Source: JAPLKB01 sp964532465 (GTDB taxonomy: Bacteria > Desulfobacterota > Syntrophorhabdia > Syntrophorhabdales > Syntrophorhabdaceae). Taken from it: DNA of 30,748 bases. Location of the stretch: positions 1-30,748 of the forward strand of contig CAZHHX010000050.1 of assembly GCA_964532465.1 (NCBI GenBank), read 5' to 3'. The notes below the pieces were generated by a model. That model ran no database searches, was not told the DNA's origin, and saw only the letters and a program-made list of their open reading frames with translations. This document shows, piece after piece, positions 1 through 7,094 of the stretch (positions are counted from its first letter, which is position 1; each line of letters opens with the position of its first letter). The translations under genes were made by a program, and so were the position numbers.

Positions 1-37
1 TAAGCTTTCCCTTCTGGGAGGAATGCGGATAAAATAA

Positions 38-802
38 AAGTCAGGAAACTCCAGTAATGTAATAAAGCTTGACAAACAGAAAGATTTCGCGCTGCTGAAA
101 ACGGTAATCGGCGGGAAGTACCCTTTTATCAAACTGGGCGACAGTGACGCATGTTCGGAAGGTGAAACGGTTATTGCCGTCGGCTCCCCGCTTTCCCTTG
201 AAATTTCATTTACAAAGGGGATAGTCAGTGCGAAAAAGAGGAAATTACCTTTTTCGGATGCTGTTTTTATTCAGACCGATGCTGCCGTTAATTTTGGAAA
301 CAGCGGCGGACCCTTAGTGAATACTTCAGGAGAGGTAATAGGAATCAACACTTTGACGGTTACAAAGGAGATTGCCGAAGGGTTAAGCTTTGCCGTGGCA
401 ATTAATGATGTGAAAGCCCTTATTAAAAAAGGACAACAACAGTCAGAAGCCGAGAGAGCACGTGAACTGGCGGGATTGGAGCAAAAAAGGGCTGAGGCAG
501 AAGGAGAAACAATCCAGCAAAGGGATAAAGAAAAAAAGGACAGGGCAATATTAGACAAATGGGAAAGGGAAAGACAGGTTAAGCAATATGTTGAAGGGGT
601 GGAAAAAGTTATCAGACAGCGTCACGAAGCGCTTGCTGTCTGTCTCAAAACTGCTCATGATAATTATACTGAAAACTGGAACAATCACTGTAATCAAATG
701 GGTAAATTTCAAAAGTGTCCTCTTCCTGAATCCACTGCCCAACATCTTGATAATATACATATGCAGGGCAGGAACGAATGTTTTAAGCTTTACCCTCAGT
801 AG
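38..802 (+). pseudogene. Broken HtrA/DegP-like trypsin-family serine protease with a coiled-coil, Cys-containing tail
   Basis: The open frame encodes the rear part of a trypsin-fold protease. KDFALLK at about 83-103 carries the expected catalytic Asp, and NSGGP at 299-313 carries the catalytic Ser. The His-bearing front half is absent. All three forward frames have stops within the first 57 bases (1-3, 30-32, 35-37, 55-57). A short HtrA-like stretch (ADKIKV, 25-42) lies in a different frame, so a small deletion or frameshift is likely rather than a simple cut by the window edge. The first standard in-frame start is a GTG at 317, downstream of the catalytic Ser, so no active protease could be made from it. 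After the protease fold come a charged coiled coil (about 440-600) and a tail with four cysteines. Its 3' end overlaps the convergent gene by 20 bases. Protease homology is clear; calling it a pseudogene is an inference. Confidence 0.65.
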
Positions 803-1763
803 CTAAAGTGCGTATACGTGATCTGAGGTTGTTGATTTCTTTGTATATGGAAGTGCGTCTTTTTTTATCAAAATCAATTATATTATCAACAAAAGCAGCA
901 AGGTAGCCCTCTTCTCTTAGTGCGGATATGATTCTGCCGATAAGCATTTCAAGTTGATTCTGATCTGAAGAAATTACCTTATCAGTTGAACTGTAGCGGT
1001 TCAGCAAGCCCTCGACCATAGCGATAAAAAGAGTCACAATCTTTGTCGGAAACAATATGTGCCCACCCTGAAGTTCAAACTCCTGTATCATCTTTTCCAC
1101 AAATGCTATTACGTTCCCCGTGTTGGCGCGTTCCAACAGATGCTGTATGTAAAAACAGAAGGTATTGATGTATTTGTCCACGTCTTCAACGTGGGATCCG
1201 AGCATTTCTTCAAAGTAAAGCGTATCTACAACCTGACGCAGGGAATGTTCTCTGGGGAGGAGCAGCTTCTTTTTCCCTTCATAACCAGCCTTTGGCAGGT
1301 ACTCCTCATACTCTATATAATCGATGCCCTTTCTGAATCCAGGGTTTAAATCATCCGAATTAAAAAAATTTTGATCTATTGCGATGCCTGATATATTTAA
1401 CGTCGTCTCAATTGCATATGCTCTCATGTATCCGTCGCCAAGAAAGGGAAGGATGAACCTGTTTTGTTCGGTAGCGGCTCTTTCATGGTATCTTGTGACA
1501 TTGCCCTTTGTAATGGCGCCTCTGAGCCAAAAATCATTGAGTATACCCCATGTGTAGAACTCTTTTACGGTATCCCTGAACTTTTCAAATTCCAGTGATA
1601 TTATTATGATACTATCAGACATGAGAAAGACGGTTATGCCGGGGTCTTCAATATCATTCACCATTTTTATTAATTTATCGTACCTGCTTGAAAGATCACC
1701 GGAAATGAACCTGGAAGTAAAACCCAGTACATCCGCGTAGCATACATAGGCATTTTCTATCAT
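783..1763 (-). CDS. Class III nucleotide-cyclase-like protein of unknown function
   Basis: A 326-residue cytoplasmic protein with no signal peptide or membrane segment. The first 150 residues resemble the class III cyclase fold. YADVLGF has D11 at the first metal-ligand position, MSDSIIII has D50 at the second, and RGAITKGN (81-88) matches the usual glycine-containing strand after the second Asp. GDGYMRAYAIE and GIAIDQ continue the pattern seen in uncharacterised cyclase-like proteins. The C-terminal half is helical and charged, with no domain I recognise. A Shine-Dalgarno-like AAGGGG precedes the ATG. The gene is convergent with the protease remnant and overlaps its end. Whether it makes a cyclic nucleotide, or is a degenerate relative, cannot be told from the sequence; family-level confidence is moderate. 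Confidence 0.6.
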   Translation of the reverse strand: MIENAYVCYADVLGFTSRFISGDLSSRYDKLIKMVNDIEDPGITVFLMSDSIIIISLEFEKFRDTVKEFYTWGILNDFWLRGAITKGNVTRYHERAATEQNRFILPFLGDGYMRAYAIETTLNISGIAIDQNFFNSDDLNPGFRKGIDYIEYEEYLPKAGYEGKKKLLLPREHSLRQVVDTLYFEEMLGSHVEDVDKYINTFCFYIQHLLERANTGNVIAFVEKMIQEFELQGGHILFPTKIVTLFIAMVEGLLNRYSSTDKVISSDQNQLEMLIGRIISALREEGYLAAFVDNIIDFDKKRRTSIYKEINNLRSRIRTLATEGKA

Positions 1764-1807
1764 GACTGAACTGTCCCCTTAATGGTTTTATTATTATACA
1801 CAGACGC

Positions 1808-2026
1808 TCAGTGCAAATCAATGCGGTTATAGTCTTCTATATTCCAGCATGAGCGAAAAAATGCGCAATCCCTGCATTTTTCCGTTTTCTTCTGCTCAAT
1901 CAGATATTTCTTTCCTGACATATCTGTAATATTTTTTTCTGTTATCTCAACAATGCATGGAGGATCTTTTGATTTACAGCCATGCCTGTTGTCGCAGCTT
2001 ATACAGTATCCTTGTTTTGGTTTGAT
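1808..2026 (-). CDS. Small cysteine-rich protein (72 codons) with an apparent AUC start
   Basis: This short frame has seven cysteines in a regular arrangement: CxxC-x5-C-x6-C (residues 8, 11, 17, 24) and then CxxC-x5-C (51, 54, 60). That is what a small metal-binding or Fe-S protein would show. The frame has no ATG, GTG or TTG between its upstream stop (2054-2056) and the first cysteines. A Shine-Dalgarno AAGGGAG (complement of 2032-2038) sits 5 bases before an ATC at 2026-2024, which would give a product beginning (M)KPKQGYCISC. Alternatively a base change destroyed an ATG, or the ATG at 2031-2029 is linked by a frameshift. The reading frame is supported by the cysteine pattern only; the function is unknown. 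Confidence 0.5.
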   Translation of the reverse strand: MKPKQGYCISCDNRHGCKSKDPPCIVEITEKNITDMSGKKYLIEQKKTEKCRDCAFFRSCWNIEDYNRIDLH

Positions 2027-2086
2027 AGCATCTCCCTTCTGATTAGTCTGAGTTTATAAAAATGGTTTTTATATGTCAATATGGAT

Positions 2087-3034
2087 TCAATATCCTCCTT
2101 CGATTTGTACTGAAAATTTCATCCATTCAATTTCCATACAGCCGGCATCTTTCGGTAGAAGCTTGAAGTCGCCGATGGTAAGTGCGCCCTGACCAAAACG
2201 CCGCACGGCTTCTATATCTTCCGGTACTATTGATTTTTTCAGTGTTTTGGCATCAATCAGTACCCCTACTTCAGGGGAAAAAATGAATCTGCGGGGATTA
2301 TCAGGACCACTATCAGCTTTATAGGGGCGGGCAAAGCAGGCTTTCGGGTTTTCCATTAAGTGCCAGCCTTCAATTTCTCTGGGATTAGGAACGAAATGTA
2401 AAGGTGGTGTAAGTCGGGCCAGATTTTCGTCACGTCCATATTCCCGGACGACGATTTCCCATCCTGTTGTGGCAGGTTCAAGAATGAACTCGAAGCGGGA
2501 GCCGAAGGAGCGGCGAAACCTTCCTCCCTGAGTTGCCAGACCATGGAATGATTCTTTAAAGCGCGGATAAAGAAATCTGCGCCGAAATTCCTGTACCGGT
2601 ATTTGCTTTGACTCTTTTCCTGCACCGTCTATGGTGCCATTTACATTATTGTTTTCAATACGCAGCCAGTATTCTCCGCAATGGGATAGTGCGAGACCGT
2701 CTCCGGGTTTTGATCCCGGACCGTTCAATGCAAGTATCCACTCACTGCCGGACGGGAAGCTTTCAAGATTGGGCCTGCAGTGCATTCCGTCCCCCATCTG
2801 TACGACAATTCCGGAGTCGAGAAGTCCGCCTGACAGAGTTTCCAGTACCAGAACATCCATAGTCGGCCTTTGACCTGGATGATGCCTGAGAATCCTACCA
2901 CGAACCACAAGAGGTGCATTTTTGGCTACGGTGAGAAAAGGTCCTTGCCAATTGCAGGAGCAGGCGTTAGCCGGAGAATGAATTATCCAGAATGTCAACA
3001 TCAGGAACAGACTTAGTGCTGTTATTTTTTTCAT
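2087..3034 (-). CDS. Secreted 'ACSC' protein of unknown function
   Basis: I start this at the internal ATG at 3034 because the product then begins MKKITALSLFLML, a normal Sec signal peptide ending near PANA, with the mature chain starting CSC. A longer in-frame ATG at 3076 adds 14 residues. Neither start has a clear Shine-Dalgarno sequence. The mature N-terminus (CSC, then F..A..APLVVRGRI) resembles the N-terminal strand of bacterial proteins with a TIMP/netrin-like OB fold. In that family the leading cysteine pair and a strand rich in V/G are typical, so an OB-like first domain is a reasonable guess. The remaining 200 residues contain further cysteines and no catalytic motif I recognise. It is probably exported and disulphide-bonded. 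It is transcribed away from uvrB. Confidence 0.6.
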   Translation of the reverse strand: MKKITALSLFLMLTFWIIHSPANACSCNWQGPFLTVAKNAPLVVRGRILRHHPGQRPTMDVLVLETLSGGLLDSGIVVQMGDGMHCRPNLESFPSGSEWILALNGPGSKPGDGLALSHCGEYWLRIENNNVNGTIDGAGKESKQIPVQEFRRRFLYPRFKESFHGLATQGGRFRRSFGSRFEFILEPATTGWEIVVREYGRDENLARLTPPLHFVPNPREIEGWHLMENPKACFARPYKADSGPDNPRRFIFSPEVGVLIDAKTLKKSIVPEDIEAVRRFGQGALTIGDFKLLPKDAGCMEIEWMKFSVQIEGGY

Positions 3035-3161
3035 TTTTATAGATTTATATCTCAACAAAAAATAATATTTTCTCATTAGATATGATAGATGTCAACATTT
3101 CCGATAGAAGATGGTCATGGCCTCCCGCTTTGCCGGAAGTTATGACCATAAATTATCCTGT

Positions 3162-3190
3162 TTATTATTTCCGGTCGAATGCATTACAAT
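3162..3190 (+). promoter_or_regulatory. Possible uvrB promoter giving a leaderless mRNA
   Basis: TACAAT at 3185-3190 ends 8 bases before the uvrB ATG at 3199. TTATTA at 3162-3167, with a 17-base spacer, is a weak -35 match. Initiation about 7 bases after the -10 would put the transcript start at or next to the ATG, which fits the absence of any Shine-Dalgarno sequence there. The sequence context is AT-rich, so confidence is low. Confidence 0.25.
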
Positions 3191-3198
3191 ATAGCACT

Positions 3199-5187
3199 AT
3201 GAATAAATTCAAACTAATTAGTGAATATAAGCCCATGGGGGATCAACCGGAGGCAATTGAGAAACTCATAAAAAATATAAAGAAGGGTGTTCAGCATCAG
3301 GTGCTCCTTGGAGTTACCGGTTCAGGTAAGACTTTTACCATGGCTAACGTGATTGAACGTTTGCAGAGGCCTACATTGATTATTTCCCACAATAAGACGC
3401 TTGCGGCCCAACTTTATACTGAATTTAAAACCCTCTTTCCTGAAAACGAGGTTCATTTTTTTGTGAGTTACTACGATTACTATCAGCCGGAGGCATATAT
3501 GCCTTCCACGGACACTTTTATCGAAAAGGATTCTTCTATAAACGAGGAGATCGATAAGCTCCGGCTCCTTGCCACAAACTCCCTTTTTGAGAGGGATGAT
3601 GTAATTATTGTAGCGAGCGTTTCCTGCATATACGGCTTAGGTTCGCCGGAGGCATATTACGGGATGCTTGTATACCTTGAAAAGGGGCAGCAGATAGAAA
3701 GGAAGACTCTCCTTGATAAGCTTATCCAGTGCCAATACGAGAGGAATGATCTCGATTTTTACCGGGGAAGGTTCCGCATCAGGGGCCCGAATATCGACAT
3801 ATTCCCTGCTTATGAGGAGGAAAGGGCATTCAGGGTAGTTCTCGACGACAATCTGGTGAATGCCATTTATCTCATAGACCCACTGACCGGACAGGTTATG
3901 GAAAAGTTGAAGAAGTGCACCATATTCCCGACCAGACATTTCGTAACTCCCAAAGAAACCCTTGAACGGGCATTGCTTACAATAGAGGAGGAATTAAAGG
4001 AACGTCTTGAATTCCTCAAAACACAGAACAAGCTTCTTGAGATGCAAAGGATTGAAATGAGGACAAAATATGACCTTGAGATGATCAAGGAGATCGGATA
4101 CTGCCAGGGGATAGAGAATTATTCGAGGCATCTTACGGGCAGAAAACCCGGCGAACCTCCGCCGACGCTCATTGATTATCTCCCGAAGGATGCCCTTTTG
4201 ATGATTGACGAAAGTCATGTTTCAGTGCCTCAGCTTACGGGTATGTACCGTGGCGACAGATCACGGAAACAGACTCTTGTCGAATTCGGTTTCAGACTCC
4301 CCTCTGCCCTGGATAACAGACCTCTCACATTTGAAGAATTTGAGGAGAGAACAGGGCAGGTGATGTATGTTTCGGCAACACCCGCAAAATATGAGCTTGG
4401 AAAGGCAGAGGACCATATAATTGAGCAGATAATACGGCCCACGGGGCTCATGGACCCCCGCATCGAACTGAAGCCGGCTAAAGGCCAGGTAGAAGGGCTT
4501 TTAATAGAGATTAAAAAGGTGATGCAGGCAAAAGAGAGAGTTCTTGTGACAACGCTTACGAAACGTTTTGCTGAGGACCTGACCGATTATCTCCTTGACG
4601 CGGGTATTAAGGCAAAATATCTTCACTCAGACGTTGATACCCTTGAACGTGTTGCCATTGTGAGGGATCTGAGAATGGGAAAATTCGATGTTCTTGTAGG
4701 CGTGAACCTCTTAAGAGAAGGACTTGATTTGCCGGAAGTATCACTTGTTGCCATTCTTGACGCGGACAAGGAAGGTTTTTTGCGCTCAGAGACGTCTCTC
4801 ATTCAGACCTGCGGAAGGGCTGCGAGAAATATAAACGGCAGAGTTGTCATGTTTGCAGATAAAACAACGGAATCCATGAAGCGAGCCATAAGCGAGACAG
4901 AGCGGAGGAGAAAGGTACAGCACGAATATAACCTGAAAAACGGAATTACCCCGGAGGGTATTAAGAAATCCGTTGTGGATATTCTCTCCTCAATCTATGA
5001 GAAGGATTACTATTCAGTGCCTTTCGACGAAATTGAAGCAAGCGGTATAGAGCCGAAAAAACTTTCCCGTATGTTAAAGAAATTGAAGAAAGAGATCGGT
5101 GAGGCGTCGAAAAGATGGGATTTTGAGAAGGCAGCCGAACTCCGTGACAGACTTTTGAAACTGGAAAAAATGGAAATAAGCCTGTAG
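3199..5187 (+). CDS. uvrB: UvrABC excinuclease subunit B
   Basis: UvrB loads at DNA lesions with UvrA and recruits UvrC for dual incision. The 662-residue product from the ATG at 3199 matches the family length and N-terminus (MNKFKLISEYKPMGDQPEAI). The frame is open back to 3082, but that extension has no UvrB similarity. Visible parts are Walker A GVTGSGKT (38-45); the lesion-clamping beta-hairpin region starting YDYYQPEAYMPSTDTF (about 89 onward); Walker B/motif II DESH (337-340); helicase motif VI QTCGRAARN (536-544); and a C-terminal UVR motif (about 625-660) that contacts UvrC. All key motifs are intact. It is followed 52 bases later by uvrC, with a small hairpin between them, so the two are probably co-transcribed. 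Confidence 0.97.
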   Translation: MNKFKLISEYKPMGDQPEAIEKLIKNIKKGVQHQVLLGVTGSGKTFTMANVIERLQRPTLIISHNKTLAAQLYTEFKTLFPENEVHFFVSYYDYYQPEAYMPSTDTFIEKDSSINEEIDKLRLLATNSLFERDDVIIVASVSCIYGLGSPEAYYGMLVYLEKGQQIERKTLLDKLIQCQYERNDLDFYRGRFRIRGPNIDIFPAYEEERAFRVVLDDNLVNAIYLIDPLTGQVMEKLKKCTIFPTRHFVTPKETLERALLTIEEELKERLEFLKTQNKLLEMQRIEMRTKYDLEMIKEIGYCQGIENYSRHLTGRKPGEPPPTLIDYLPKDALLMIDESHVSVPQLTGMYRGDRSRKQTLVEFGFRLPSALDNRPLTFEEFEERTGQVMYVSATPAKYELGKAEDHIIEQIIRPTGLMDPRIELKPAKGQVEGLLIEIKKVMQAKERVLVTTLTKRFAEDLTDYLLDAGIKAKYLHSDVDTLERVAIVRDLRMGKFDVLVGVNLLREGLDLPEVSLVAILDADKEGFLRSETSLIQTCGRAARNINGRVVMFADKTTESMKRAISETERRRKVQHEYNLKNGITPEGIKKSVVDILSSIYEKDYYSVPFDEIEASGIEPKKLSRMLKKLKKEIGEASKRWDFEKAAELRDRLLKLEKMEISL

Positions 5188-5189
5188 AA

Positions 5190-5210
5190 TTTTCCGCCTC
5201 CGGCGGAAAA
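5190..5210 (+). terminator. Short hairpin between uvrB and uvrC
   Basis: A perfect 9-bp inverted repeat (TTTTCCGCC / GGCGGAAAA) around a 3-base loop begins just after the uvrB stop. There is no long T-tract after it, so it may be a weak terminator, an attenuator or an mRNA-stabilising hairpin rather than a full stop before uvrC. Confidence 0.4.
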
Positions 5211-5239
5211 ACTTTTAGCATTATGACCTGACTAATGAA

Positions 5240-6841
5240 ATGCTTGACGAAACCATAATCAACTCCATCCCTGAATCATCAGGCGTATATATTTTCAGAG
5301 ATAAAGACGGGAATATTATATATATCGGCAAGGCAAAGAACCTCAAAGACAGGGTGAGAAGCTATATCAGAGATGGTGAGAGGGACCCGAAGACAAAACG
5401 CCTTGTAAGCAATATCAGGAATGTTGAGACTATCCTGACGGGAAACGAAAAAGAGGCTTTTTTGTTGGAGAGCAATCTTATAAAGGAAAATTCTCCCCGG
5501 TATAACATAGACCTGAAGGACGACAAGACCTATATCTCATTAAAGCTTACGATAAATGAGAAGTTTCCTGCCCTCTATATTACGCGGAAGATCAAAGATG
5601 ACGGCGCCATGTATTTCGGCCCCTATCCTCACGCGAAGGATGTAAAGGAAGTGTTGAAACTCATACAGGGTTTATATCCTGTCAGGAAATGCAAGGATAC
5701 TGTTTTCAGGAAGAGGAAGAAGCCCTGCATGCTCTCGGAACTCAATAAATGCCTTGCGCCTTGCAGTGACAATTCCGATGAAAACTCATACAGGGTTGTT
5801 GCAGAGGAACTGGCAGACTTCCTTTCCGGAAAAGATGAAAAATTATTAAAAGACCTTGAGAGACGTATCAACGAAGCTTCTAAGAAATGGAATTTTGAGG
5901 AGGCTAAACAGTTGAAAGAGCGGTATTTTGCCATAAAAGGCATGGTGGAAAAACAGCACGTTCATGAGCATCTTGGAAAGAACCGCGATGTCTGGGCTTT
6001 TCTCGAAGGAGAAAAGGGAATAAGGATGGTACTCCTTACGTTCAGGCGAGGAGTACTGCTTTCGAAAAAGCTCTTTAAAGAATCTTTAATGAAGGCCGGT
6101 TATAATGAGGCCATAGCATCATTTCTTTTTCAATACTATTCATCGAGGCCTATCCCGGACGAGGTGATTATCTCTGAGGCGATTGAAGACGCCCCATTCC
6201 TGGAAAAATATCTGAAAGAGAGAAAGAAGGGTAATATGAGGATGCTCGGTCCCGAAAACAGGGCGGCAAAGGAGATGATAGGACTTGCCATAGAAAATTT
6301 GCATGAGCCGGAACCTATTTTCCCGGGATATGCCTTTAAAACAGCCCTCCATTTAAAAAAAGAACCTGAAAGGATCGAGATATATGATATTTCACATACG
6401 CACGGCGTGAATCCTACAGGTGTAATGGTAGTATTCACGGAATTCAAACCGGACAAAAAGGGCTACAGAGTGTTTCATATAAAGTCCGCGCCGGCAATGG
6501 ACGATGTGGCTGCCATGACCGAGGTCATTCAGAGGAGAATCGCCAACGAAAAGCTTGGACCTTTACCGGATTTGTTCATCATAGACGGCGGAAAAGGTCA
6601 ACTTTCAGCCGTATCAAAGGCGCTTAAGACACTCAATATAGAGCGGGACGCGATCAGCATTGCAAAGGGGCAGAGCAGAGGGGGCATGGAAGACCTGATT
6701 TATTTACCTAACCGGAAAAACCCGCTTTTACTCCCCAAAGCATCTCCGGTATTCAAAGATATCGTGAAAATGCGCGATGAAGCCCACCGCTTTGCCGTAA
6801 CATCCCACAGAAAGTGGAAAAGAAAAACCGACCTGGAGTGA
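5240..6841 (+). CDS. uvrC: UvrABC excinuclease subunit C, lacking the C-terminal HhH domain
   Basis: UvrC makes the 3' and 5' incisions in nucleotide excision repair. The 533-residue product has the GIY-YIG nuclease at the N-terminus (GVY 15-17, YIG 28-30), a Cys-rich segment around residues 150-180, and a UVR motif (about 197-235) for UvrB contact. The RNase H-like 5' nuclease carries D383 (YDISH), D449 (IIDGGKGQL) and the DEAHR motif (513-517). The frame then stops at a TGA immediately after HRKWKRKTDLE. In most bacteria UvrC is about 590-620 residues and continues from here into a tandem helix-hairpin-helix DNA-binding domain. The bases after the stop do not encode one in the same frame. 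Both nuclease centres look intact, so the protein may keep partial activity. No clear Shine-Dalgarno precedes the ATG. Confidence 0.93.
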   Translation: MLDETIINSIPESSGVYIFRDKDGNIIYIGKAKNLKDRVRSYIRDGERDPKTKRLVSNIRNVETILTGNEKEAFLLESNLIKENSPRYNIDLKDDKTYISLKLTINEKFPALYITRKIKDDGAMYFGPYPHAKDVKEVLKLIQGLYPVRKCKDTVFRKRKKPCMLSELNKCLAPCSDNSDENSYRVVAEELADFLSGKDEKLLKDLERRINEASKKWNFEEAKQLKERYFAIKGMVEKQHVHEHLGKNRDVWAFLEGEKGIRMVLLTFRRGVLLSKKLFKESLMKAGYNEAIASFLFQYYSSRPIPDEVIISEAIEDAPFLEKYLKERKKGNMRMLGPENRAAKEMIGLAIENLHEPEPIFPGYAFKTALHLKKEPERIEIYDISHTHGVNPTGVMVVFTEFKPDKKGYRVFHIKSAPAMDDVAAMTEVIQRRIANEKLGPLPDLFIIDGGKGQLSAVSKALKTLNIERDAISIAKGQSRGGMEDLIYLPNRKNPLLLPKASPVFKDIVKMRDEAHRFAVTSHRKWKRKTDLE

Positions 6842-7013
6842 CCTGTCCAAGGCTTCACTGGTTTTACAAATTCGAGTGGAGAACCTTCAAGCCCCCCCCT
6901 GTAACTTAATGTTAAATTGGAAGAAACTTAATCGCAAGATATAATTATTTTTCCAGATAGGAAATTATGATTTTTTAAAGCAGAGGAAACAGGGTTATTG
7001 TTTGTAACGGCTT

Positions 7014-7025
7014 ATTGTATACAAT
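7014..7025. promoter_or_regulatory. Perfect 12-bp palindrome upstream of the PilB-like ATPase gene
   Basis: ATTGTATACAAT is a perfect palindrome of the kind used by dimeric regulators, including many GntR-type proteins. Its right half forms a possible -10 (TACAAT, 7020-7025) with TTGTTT at 6998-7003 as a weak -35 (16-base spacer). It lies 69 bases before the ATG at 7095 in an AT-rich 253-base intergenic region that holds no other feature I can support. Confidence 0.3.
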
Positions 7026-7094
7026 TATTAAAAAAAACAAATTGATAATTAATTTTTTCAGATAATAGCCGATTATAATAATGACAGGTTACTG

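Noticed and set aside
1059..1349. 96-codon plus-strand frame inside the cyclase-like gene
   Set aside because: It is antisense to a frame with recognisable motifs and has no ribosome site or domain.
3082..3198. N-terminal extension of UvrB by 39 codons
   Set aside because: The extra residues match nothing in UvrB, and the family N-terminus begins at the ATG at 3199.
6842..6904. UvrC read-through past the TGA to recover an HhH domain
   Set aside because: The in-frame continuation is short and does not resemble HhH sequence; it ends at a TAA at 6902-6904.
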